Shown here one piece after another: positions 1-5,425 of a stretch of DNA of 6,592 nt. A program made the translations under genes and the position numbers. The notes below the pieces were generated by a model that saw only the letters and a program-made list of their open reading frames with translations, searched no databases and had not been told where the DNA came from. Numbering within the stretch: the stretch's first letter is position 1; every line of letters begins with the position of its first letter. Source of the DNA: an uncultured Desulfobacterales bacterium (GTDB taxonomy: Bacteria; Desulfobacterota; Desulfobacteria; Desulfobacterales; JAFDCJ01); NCBI GenBank assembly GCA_945787595.1, contig CALZJV010000452.1, positions 1 to 6,592 of the forward strand, read 5' to 3'.

Positions 1-813
1 ATTTCGTTGCCGGATGTCTATCTAAAGTTGAAGGAATTAATGGACGATCCTGAATATACCATGGCGGAAGTTGCCCTGCTAGTGGGGCGTGATCCGGGCA
101 TGGCCGCCCGTTTTTTGCGAGTCGTCAATAGCCCGCTAAATCGAAGGGTTCGCAAAATTGAAACGGTCAGCCAAGCCGTAAGTCTATTGGGAATTCGTCA
201 GGTTCATGATATCGTCCTCAGTGCCTCAGTCGCCGAAGCTTTTGAAGGGATTCAGACTGAGGTGATGAACATGAAAAAGTTCTGGCAGCGAAGTTTTTAC
301 TGTGCCGTGATGACCAAACAGCTTGCCCTGGAATGCGACATAATAGAAGATGATCGACTTTTCGTGACTGGTCTGCTACATGATATTGGTCATTTATTCA
401 TGTACCTAGCGATTCCTGAAGAATCGCAACACGCAATTTTAAAAGCGAAAAAACTGGAGCGACCTTTGTATCAGATGGAAAGGGAGCTGATCGGGTTTGA
501 TTACGCAAAGGTGGGTGGGTACATGATGAGGCAGTGGGATCTGCCCAAAAGCCTCCAGGCCATCACCTGTTTTCATCCTGAACCAGGCAAATCAAATCAG
601 TTTGCATCGGAAACCGCCATGCTACACCTTGCCTCCCTGCTGGTTCAGGCCGATCTGGAAGCCGGTGTTTTCGGAGAGGGAGCGTTTCTTGTCGATACGG
701 CAGCCTGGCAGCTGACAGGCCTGACGGAAGAGCACTGTCTGAAGGCGCGGCAAACGGCGGCGGAAGAGTTCAATGCGGTTGCTGAAAGCATTTCTGGCTT
801 GGATTTTAATTAG
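1..813 (+). CDS. HDOD-domain signalling protein, 5' end cut by the window edge
   Basis: The reading frame is open from base 1, and the family's usual proline-rich beginning is already under way there, so the true start lies outside the window; the TTG at 7 need not be the start. About 270 residues are visible, ending at TAG 811-813. Numbered from that TTG, the HDOD domain covers roughly residues 1-215: an N-terminal helical part with the typical GRDPGMAARFLRVVNS segment (27-42), then an HD-like part with LLHDIGHL (123-130) and a later FHPEP (189-193). HDOD proteins are cytoplasmic and act in signal transduction, often in chemotaxis, motility or stress regulation. They are related to HD phosphohydrolases but usually lack the full metal site. 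This copy keeps the HDIGH residues, so catalysis cannot be excluded, but I see no GYP motif of a c-di-GMP phosphodiesterase. No second domain is visible; one could lie upstream. Family call is firm, role unknown. Confidence 0.9.
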   Translation: MSLPDVYLKLKELMDDPEYTMAEVALLVGRDPGMAARFLRVVNSPLNRRVRKIETVSQAVSLLGIRQVHDIVLSASVAEAFEGIQTEVMNMKKFWQRSFYCAVMTKQLALECDIIEDDRLFVTGLLHDIGHLFMYLAIPEESQHAILKAKKLERPLYQMERELIGFDYAKVGGYMMRQWDLPKSLQAITCFHPEPGKSNQFASETAMLHLASLLVQADLEAGVFGEGAFLVDTAAWQLTGLTEEHCLKARQTAAEEFNAVAESISGLDFN

Positions 814-844
814 TTGAGAGGTGGGGGAGTTTTTCAAAGCCGAC

Positions 845-1054
845 CCGCTGCATGGATAATCACCACCGAAACTGCATGAATTCGACCCTAAGGCATCGTA
901 ATGCATGAACAGTAATCAAAATGATAACAGAGATTTGTGCACAATGCCGGGATTTGATGTTAAATAAAAGCCGCAGAACAAAGCTGTTCATCCATAACGA
1001 TCCCTAATGGTCTCAGACAGCATCCGCTTTCGGTGGCGATCATCCACTCCGCTA
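845..1054. repeat. MITE-like element with ~70-nt imperfect inverted ends
   Basis: The spacer between the HDOD gene and the kinase holds two related sequences facing each other. The right arm is 984-1054 on the plus strand; the left arm is 845-912 read on the minus strand. Both begin CTGTTCAT, continue with a similar 20-nt block (16 of 20 matching: 992-1011 against the minus strand of 904-885), and share the core TTTCGGTGGNGATYATCCA (1028-1046; minus strand of 871-853). About 71 nt of unrelated, AT-richer sequence (913-983) separates them. No open frame of credible length lies inside. The arrangement resembles a non-autonomous transposable element or a paired intergenic repeat. No target-site duplication was identified. 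The rest of the 814-1097 spacer shows nothing further. Confidence 0.6.
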
Positions 1055-1097
1055 AAAATATAGGCTCACGCTGAGAACTCCCCGCTCCCTCAATTAA

Positions 1098-2690
1098 TTA
1101 TGTATAATTAGTTGAATTCAACCGCTTAAATATGGCTTTGTTGTGTTTATAAATATTGACAAATTCCGCGAAAAGCCGATCATAAATCTTGCGGTTTTCC
1201 GGATTCGGTTCAAATGTATTGTTGATCTGAATATATTTGGGAATATCTTCAAAGGCTATATACCCCAATCCCACCGCAGCGATAAAGGCCGCACCGCGGA
1301 CGTTGGTCTGGATGGGGTCTTTGACCTGCTTGATGGTGCGATTGAGAACATCGGCATGGATTTGACACCACACGTCGGATATGGCACCGCCGCCTACCAT
1401 ATGGATCGGATTCATCGGGCGTCCGATAAATTTTTCGACGTATTGCAAGGCCCATCGCTGGTTATAGGCCACACCTTCCAGAAATGCCCGCACGATGTCT
1501 GCACGCGTATTTTCCAGGGATAAATTATAGATGCACGCCCGCGCCGAGTTATCCTCAATGGGGGTACGTTCACCGTTCAGCCAGGGGGTGAATATAATTT
1601 TGTTGCTGCCGGCCGGCACGTTTTCGGCAATTCTATCAAAAATTTTGTAAACATCCGGCAAAGCTTCTTCTTTAAGAAGTTTATCTTTGTGGTACAGGAT
1701 ATTGTCTCTTAAATAGGTCAGGACACCACCGGCGGTTTCCTGTTCGTTGGCGACTATGTATTTATCGGGAATGGCGCTCGGAATGGAGGCGATGCCATGC
1801 ATGACATCCGTCTTTTTATAGGTGACATGGGCTGAAATCCAGGAAGACGTACCCACATAAATATGTCCTTGATTGTCTCTGACGGCACCCGAACCGAGTG
1901 CTGCGGCCTGAACATCCGGGGAACCCATGACGACCTGAACATCGTCTTTCAGTCCCAATTCCCTGGCAACTTCTTTTTTTAGCGGGCCCAGAATATCGAT
2001 GGACCGTTTGAGTTCGGACAGTTTCTCTTTTTCGAGGCGGTACATTTCCAGCAGTTTATCACTGTAAGAGATATGAGAGATGTCACGGTTGTCGGTGACC
2101 CAGTGCAGCGTGATGGAGTCATAGGAGGCCGCGAATTTTCCCGTAAAGCAAAAATTAATATAGTCTTTGGGTTCGAGAAATTTATAGGTTTTTTGATAAA
2201 CATCGGGAAACTCATTGCGAATCAGCAGGATATGACCTACGGGGTCTTTGCCGGTCAGACCGGGCGCTCCGCCCGTCATGCGAATCCAGCGCAGCAGTTT
2301 GAACGGGTTATAACCTTCAATTTTAAGGAGTCCACCGGCCATTTTGGCCACATATTTTGCCCCGCGCATATCCATCCAGATGATGGCGTTCATTAACGGG
2401 TTGCCGGCCTGATCAACCGGCACCGTTCCGGACCACTGGGTGGAAGCCGCGATGGCAACAATATCATCGGGATTGACCGTGCCTTTGCTCAGCAGCCGCT
2501 TGGATGTCGTCATGATAGCGTGCCACCAATCATCGGGCTTTTGCTCAGCTCCGCCATCGGGTAATAGAATCAGCGGCACGCTTTCGAAATCGAAATCGAC
2601 CACTTCGCCGTAAACGGAGACAATTGCCGTTTTGCTGCCGGAGGTTCCCAGATCGAAAGACAAAATATATTTCCGGCTGTTTTGGTTCAT
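1098..2690 (-). CDS. FGGY-family carbohydrate kinase (xylulokinase-like)
   Basis: A complete 530-residue protein of the FGGY sugar kinase family, which transfers phosphate from ATP to a hydroxyl of a sugar or polyol in the cytoplasm. The N-terminal phosphate-binding motif FDLGTSGSK is at 12-20. A probable substrate-contact segment WMDMRG lies at 105-110. The catalytic aspartate is most likely D259 in GSPDVQAAALGSG (256-268). A second phosphate motif YVGTSSW (278-284), TPWLNGERTP (368-377) and the C-terminal nucleotide-binding MVGGGAISDVWCQIHAD (431-447) follow. Length is at the long end for the family (about 480-530). The position where E. coli xylulokinase has its MH pair reads QWSG here (85-88), so the substrate need not be xylulose. 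The ATG start at 2690 has AGGA (2701-2704 complement) 10 nt upstream. No sugar isomerase, transporter or regulator adjoins it. The next intact gene upstream on the same strand is a peptidase 369 bp away across a repeat, so it probably does not share an operon with it. Confidence 0.9.
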   Translation of the reverse strand: MNQNSRKYILSFDLGTSGSKTAIVSVYGEVVDFDFESVPLILLPDGGAEQKPDDWWHAIMTTSKRLLSKGTVNPDDIVAIAASTQWSGTVPVDQAGNPLMNAIIWMDMRGAKYVAKMAGGLLKIEGYNPFKLLRWIRMTGGAPGLTGKDPVGHILLIRNEFPDVYQKTYKFLEPKDYINFCFTGKFAASYDSITLHWVTDNRDISHISYSDKLLEMYRLEKEKLSELKRSIDILGPLKKEVARELGLKDDVQVVMGSPDVQAAALGSGAVRDNQGHIYVGTSSWISAHVTYKKTDVMHGIASIPSAIPDKYIVANEQETAGGVLTYLRDNILYHKDKLLKEEALPDVYKIFDRIAENVPAGSNKIIFTPWLNGERTPIEDNSARACIYNLSLENTRADIVRAFLEGVAYNQRWALQYVEKFIGRPMNPIHMVGGGAISDVWCQIHADVLNRTIKQVKDPIQTNVRGAAFIAAVGLGYIAFEDIPKYIQINNTFEPNPENRKIYDRLFAEFVNIYKHNKAIFKRLNSTNYT

Positions 2691-2705
2691 TTAGCAGAAA
2701 TCCTA

Positions 2706-2783
2706 TTAAGAAAAACCGATCTCTTTGGCAATCCTTTCACCGCGCAAAACCGAAAAGCTGATGCCTGAAGGTGACAGGCCCAG
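2706..2783 (-). other. Possible 3' remnant of a gene formerly upstream of the kinase
   Basis: Reading the minus strand, a short frame opens after a stop at 2784-2786 and gives about 25 residues ending GERIAKEIGFS before a TAA at 2706-2708, 15 nt before the kinase ATG. The kinase's ribosome-binding site lies directly after that TAA. This is the spacing expected between two genes of one operon, and the residues have an ordinary coding look. It could be the C-terminal end of a lost upstream gene. It is far too short to assign to a family and may be chance. Confidence 0.2.
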
Positions 2784-2835
2784 TCACATCGGAAGCACTG
2801 CCCTGATCCGTTTAATTTGCCGGGGTGAGCTAACT

Positions 2836-2875
2836 AGTGCCCGTCCATAAATCGGTTAAAATCAGTTTGGGCACT
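2836..2875. repeat. Inverted repeat flanking the palindromic element
   Basis: AGTGCCC at 2836-2842 is matched by its exact complement GGGCACT at 2869-2875, with 26 nt between. The interior GTCCATAAATCGG resembles the outer right end of the neighbouring palindrome (complement of 3006-3023, CATCCATAAATGG). This may therefore be a second, partial end of the same repeat family sitting just outside the main element. Confidence 0.45.
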
Positions 2876-2882
2876 CAGTAGT

Positions 2883-3023
2883 GTTTCCAATCCAGAAAAG
2901 CGGATTTTTGTCCAAGGTCAAGGAAATTAGGCGTTTGAGCGGAGACGTAGCTGGCTACGTCGCACAAACAAACGCGCCGATTGACGCCGAGATTGGGCAA
3001 AAAGACCATTTATGGATGGAAAC
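2883..3023. repeat. 141-bp palindromic intergenic element
   Basis: The left half (2883-2951) and right half (2954-3023) are inverted copies of each other. The centre is a perfect pair of 8-mers, GACGTAGC (2944-2951) and GCTACGTC (2954-2961), separated by TG. Moving outwards, further blocks pair: GCGTTTG (2931-2937) with CAAACGC (2969-2975); TTTTTG and CCAA (2905-2915) with TTGGGCAAAAA (2993-3003); and the tips GTTTCC (2883-2888) with GGAAAC (3018-3023). Indels of only a few bases separate the arms. A 60-codon open frame on the plus strand (2881-3063) runs through it, but it is explained by the repeat and has no ribosome-binding site, so I do not call it a gene. Transcribed, it would fold into a long hairpin and could end transcription from the peptidase gene, whose stop is only 37 bp away. 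Confidence 0.75.
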
Positions 3024-3059
3024 TAACTATCATGTGGCAGGTAGGCCAAGGATGGGATC

Positions 3060-4220
3060 TTAGGAAATCCGACCGTCTGCAAACGCTTTGACTATCTCAC
3101 ACATGAGGTGCATGTTCGGTACGATACTGTCCAGTTCGATGTATTCATCCTCACTGTGAGCGCAACCGCCGCGAACACCCATTGCATCAATTGTGGGAAT
3201 ACCCAATGCCGCGGTGTAGTTGCCGTCCGAGCAGCCACCGGTATTCGTCAATGTCATTTCGAGTCCAATCGCCTCACCGACGGCTGTTATCTGTTGCCAC
3301 AATTGCTCGGTTTTTTCCGAAGGCGCCATCGGCGGGCGATTGATTCCCCCACATACTTCCACCTGAACACCGGGTGTATGAATTTTATGAGTTAGGACTT
3401 GAAAACCATCCTCGATCCTTTGACCCTCATCTTCATTAGCGATTCGAACATCCACACTGGCTTTGGCAAAATCGGGAATCACATTGTCGGCTGTCCCTCC
3501 AGAAATTACGGTAACATTGACCGAGGTTCCGCGGTCGATACGGGCCAGCTCCTGGACGGCCAGAATTTGATGGGCCAGTTCGATGACCGCATTGGCACCA
3601 TCTTCCGGTGCGGCACCGGCGTGGGCTGCTTTACCATGGCAAATAACATCGAAATTGCCGCCGCCCTTGCGGTGCAAGACACGCTCGCCGGTGGCTCGCC
3701 ACGGTTCGAACACGAAAACACAGCGGCCTTTGGTCGCCAGACCCTCATACCAGGGGCGTGACCCGTGTGACCCTATTTCTTCGTCGCTGTTGAAGGCCAT
3801 GGCGATTGCGATATCGTCGGCTACAGCGGTTTGCTGCAGGATCTCGGCAACGTGCAGCATTGTCACCAAGCCCCCCTTCATGTCGCAAACCCCCGGACCG
3901 TAGGCACGTTTTTCATCCCGCGAAAAGGGCCGAGCGGCTGCCGTTCCCTGTCCGAAAACCGTATCCATGTGTCCGATAAAAAGAAGATCGAAGGCAGAAT
4001 CGTTTCCTGAAAGAGGCTTGTTGGTAACTTCCAGGCATGGCACTTTCCCATCATCAAACGAATGGTTGGTCGTGGTCCATCCGATCTTTTGGAAGCGATC
4101 CTGGAAAAATGCACTCACGGCTTTCAGTCCGGGCGCATACCCGCTGCCGCTGTCGATATTTACAACGGTCTCAAGGTCAATTAGAAATTTTTCGAATCGG
4201 TTTTCAATTTGTCCGAGCAT
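3060..4220 (-). CDS. M20 family metallopeptidase, carboxypeptidase G2-like
   Basis: A complete 386-residue protein of peptidase family M20 (two-zinc exopeptidases and amidohydrolases), closest in pattern to glutamate carboxypeptidase G2, which removes C-terminal glutamate from folates and peptides. All expected residues are visible: H84 and catalytic D86 in GHMDTV, bridging D113 in GPGVCDMKGG, the catalytic E147 with metal ligand E148 in NSDEEIGS, E172 in FEPWR, and H355 in CAHSEDEYI. The lid/dimerisation domain spans about 185-295, with H200 in HGKAAHAG and N246 in DNVIPD, which match residues contacting substrate in CPG2. No signal peptide or membrane segment is present, so it should be cytoplasmic. 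ATG 4220 is supported by AGGAG (complement of 4230-4234) 9 nt upstream. It diverges from the degraded peptide-permease genes next door, which fits an old peptide-use locus. The substrate is not predictable: acetylornithine, succinyl-DAP and tripeptide relatives share the metal site. Confidence 0.93.
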   Translation of the reverse strand: MLGQIENRFEKFLIDLETVVNIDSGSGYAPGLKAVSAFFQDRFQKIGWTTTNHSFDDGKVPCLEVTNKPLSGNDSAFDLLFIGHMDTVFGQGTAAARPFSRDEKRAYGPGVCDMKGGLVTMLHVAEILQQTAVADDIAIAMAFNSDEEIGSHGSRPWYEGLATKGRCVFVFEPWRATGERVLHRKGGGNFDVICHGKAAHAGAAPEDGANAVIELAHQILAVQELARIDRGTSVNVTVISGGTADNVIPDFAKASVDVRIANEDEGQRIEDGFQVLTHKIHTPGVQVEVCGGINRPPMAPSEKTEQLWQQITAVGEAIGLEMTLTNTGGCSDGNYTAALGIPTIDAMGVRGGCAHSEDEYIELDSIVPNMHLMCEIVKAFADGRIS

Positions 4221-4229
4221 GGTCCTTTT

Positions 4230-4234
4230 CTCCT
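4230..4234 (-). promoter_or_regulatory. Ribosome-binding site of the M20 peptidase
   Basis: AGGAG on the minus strand, 9 nt before the ATG at 4220. It is the strongest Shine-Dalgarno match near this gene and fixes the start. A second AAGGA only 3 nt from the ATG is too close to act. Confidence 0.65.
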
Positions 4235-4393
4235 ACTGTAAGCTGATATTTACTTGTCTTGGGATGTAAAAGTCTTGCAGTCAGATGACGATCGATGGAC
4301 GGTTAACACGGAATTGAAGGATATACAAGAGATTTGTGATCGTGGTATTCCATCCTTGGACCTTAACCCCAATGTTGCATAACCAACCTGGTA

Positions 4394-4422
4394 GAGAATA
4401 TCTAATATCCGATACTATTCTC
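4394..4422. promoter_or_regulatory. Inverted repeat upstream of the peptidase, possible operator
   Basis: GAGAATA (4394-4400) and TATTCTC (4416-4422) are exact complements with 15 nt between, in an AT-rich stretch about 175 bp upstream of the peptidase start and 40 bp before the permease remnant. A regulator could bind there, but no convincing -35/-10 pair accompanies it and a 7-bp arm can occur by chance. The rest of the 4221-4463 spacer shows no gene. Confidence 0.2.
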
Positions 4423-4489
4423 GATATCCTATTAACCTCAACATCTTCTGGACATTCTCAACGGTGGATTTAAGGGGGGGTCGAAGCTG

Positions 4490-4557
4490 GCCCTTCAAAA
4501 CGACTCCTGAAGCTCTTGGACAGCATCTCATTTCGGTGGGGATCATCCACTACGCTA
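4490..4557 (+). repeat. Solitary third copy of the 70-nt repeat arm
   Basis: This segment matches the right arm at 984-1054 in the same orientation. The best part, 4519-4557 against 1016-1054, agrees at 34 of 39 positions without gaps, including the core TTTCGGTGGNGATCATCCACT. The 19 nt before it (4500-4518) match at about 12 positions against 997-1015. No inverted partner is found on its left. It lies inside the open frame that begins at GTG 4464 and stops just before the permease homology, so the first 30-odd codons of that frame are repeat and spacer sequence, not protein family sequence. Confidence 0.65.
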
Positions 4558-4562
4558 TATTT

Positions 4563-5006
4563 AAGAAATTGCGCAACCGGATCATCATCTTCAAGCATGC
4601 CTTTCGGAACGCAGCCATTCCCCTGGTGACAGTGGTCGCCATCGATCTGCCGGTATTGTTTGCCGGTGCCCTTTTTACTGAAACCGTGTACTCCTGGCCC
4701 GGAATGGGACGCTTGTTTGTGGACTCGGCCACCCGCTTCGACTACTCCATCGTTATGGGCATCGTGGCGGCCAGCCTGGGTGTCGCTGATGCCATCATTT
4801 CCGAGTCCGGTCTCAGCTTTTTAGGTCGCGGCATTCAACCGCCGACCGCAACCTGGGGCAACATGCTCAAAAATGCGCTCGATCAGATATTTGCCGCCCC
4901 CTGGACCGCCATCATCCCGGGTTTCATGATTTTTATGACCGTGTTGAGCATCAATTATATTGGTGACGGATTGCGTGACGCATTCGACCCGCATAAGATT
5001 CTTTGA
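4563..5006 (+). pseudogene. Fused remnant of dipeptide/oligopeptide ABC permease genes (dppB-dppC type)
   Basis: The frame is open from a GTG at 4464 with no ribosome-binding site. Family sequence begins only near 4563. Counting from that GTG, residues 34-103 match the C-terminal part of a DppB/OppB-type permease: FKHAFRNAAIPLVTVV, then ETVYSWPGMGRLFVD. Residues 104-180 match the C-terminal part of a DppC/OppC-type permease: ISESGLSFLGRGIQPP, WGNML, INYIGDGLRDAFDP. The two proteins normally have about 300 residues each and form the heterodimeric membrane channel of a peptide importer. Here the start of dppB, the end of dppB and roughly the first 200 codons of dppC are gone, and the join near 4770-4785 happens to keep the frame. 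The EAA coupling loop is incomplete and most membrane segments are missing, so a working transporter subunit is very unlikely. The family assignment of both halves is firm; peptide versus nickel substrate is not decidable. Confidence 0.85.
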
Positions 5007-5008
5007 GG

Positions 5009-5116
5009 CACCTGCTGGTGGATAGATACAGAATGCACGCCCGGCAGCCACGCACTGTGGCTGCTGTCAAGGGCATCACTCTTTTGGTCTTGCCGCCTAT
5101 TAATCCGTCTGCGTAA
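5009..5116 (+). pseudogene. Probable 5' stub of a dppD-type ABC ATPase gene
   Basis: Directly after the permease stop (TGA 5004-5006) the plus strand has an open frame to TAA 5114-5116 reading LLVDRYRMHARQPRTVAAV followed by KGITLLV. In dpp/opp operons the ATPase gene follows dppC and its protein opens with a segment of this type, ending in an AVDGVSF-like block before the Walker A motif. The resemblance is to that opening, and it fades after about residue 27 with no Walker A. I read it as the leftover start of dppD cut off by a deletion. The match is short, so this rests largely on gene order. A perfect 8-bp hairpin (5044-5051 with 5057-5064) falls inside it. Confidence 0.4.
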
Positions 5117-5204
5117 AGCTTGGCGGGGTAGGTTCTTATATGAAACTACGCCAAAATGGCACGGTCTCTTGATGATTAAACTGGCCGCTTCGATGGCATG
5201 GATT

Positions 5205-5327
5205 AAACAGCGAACAGCGAAATATCGAATGTCGAAGGATGGAATCGTTTCGCGAAATCTTTTTTAAAATAGACAGAATACATTCATTCGACGTTCGATG
5301 TTGGACGTTCGATGTTCGACGTTCATC
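5205..5327. repeat. Intergenic repeat with 14-bp tandem units
   Basis: The right part carries a 14-bp unit in tandem: GACGTTCGATGTTG (5290-5303), GACGTTCGATGTTC (5304-5317), then a partial unit (5318-5327). The left part (5212-5244) contains GAACAGCGAAATATCGAATG and resembles the complement of the right part, so the two form loose inverted arms around about 40 nt. On the minus strand the units translate as RTSNVQHRTSN, a peptide I recall from many spurious predicted proteins, so the 84-codon minus frame at 5136-5390 is not called as a gene. The remaining 5117-5204 shows no feature I can support. Confidence 0.6.
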
Positions 5328-5358
5328 AGTTTCTTTCTCGATTAGACTAAAGAGCAAG

Positions 5359-5402
5359 GGCGGCGGGAGTCGAATGCTCCTGAGGCGCACAAGCCCGCCG
5401 CC
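5359..5402. terminator. GC-rich hairpin downstream of dnaK, possible terminator
   Basis: GGCGGCGGG (5359-5367) and CCCGCCGCC (5394-5402) form a perfect 9-bp stem around a 26-nt loop, starting 23 bp after the dnaK stop. The T-rich side is better on the plus strand (TTTAAGCTTTTT after the stem) than on the minus strand (CTTGCTCTTT). It could end transcription in either direction. The large loop weakens the call. Confidence 0.45.
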
Positions 5403-5425
5403 TTTAAGCTTTTTGAACTTTTTGC

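Noticed and set aside
622..906. 94-codon minus-strand open frame overlapping the end of the HDOD gene
   Set aside because: It is a shadow of the HDOD coding frame and extends into the left repeat arm; there is no family similarity.
925..942. AGAGATTTGTG shared with the spacer near 4328-4338
   Set aside because: An 11-nt match between two spots is expected by chance several times in a window of this size, and the flanks do not align.
1054..1075. Possible terminator for the kinase: CTCA-CGC-TGAG followed on the minus strand by TATATTTTT
   Set aside because: The stem is only about 4 bp, and the T-run overlaps the repeat arm; too weak to call.
3045..3060. CCAAGGATGG-like words near 3048, 4355 (minus) and 5234
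   Set aside because: The shared words are only 10-12 nt with unrelated flanks; no support for a real repeat family.
2881..3063. 60-codon plus-strand open frame
   Set aside because: It lies wholly across the palindromic repeat, lacks a ribosome-binding site and has no recognisable protein pattern.
5044..5064. Perfect 8-bp hairpin GCAGCCAC / GTGGCTGC after the permease remnant
   Set aside because: It lacks a T-tract directly after the stem and falls inside the probable dppD stub, so I do not call it a terminator.
5136..5390. 84-codon minus-strand open frame rich in RTSN repeats
   Set aside because: The repeated peptide is the translation of the 14-bp tandem DNA unit; such frames are typical spurious predictions.
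5359..5402. tRNA-like look on the minus strand (ATTCGACTCC within a GC-rich stem)
   Set aside because: The T-arm pairing fails and no anticodon arm or acceptor with CCA can be drawn; better explained as a simple hairpin.
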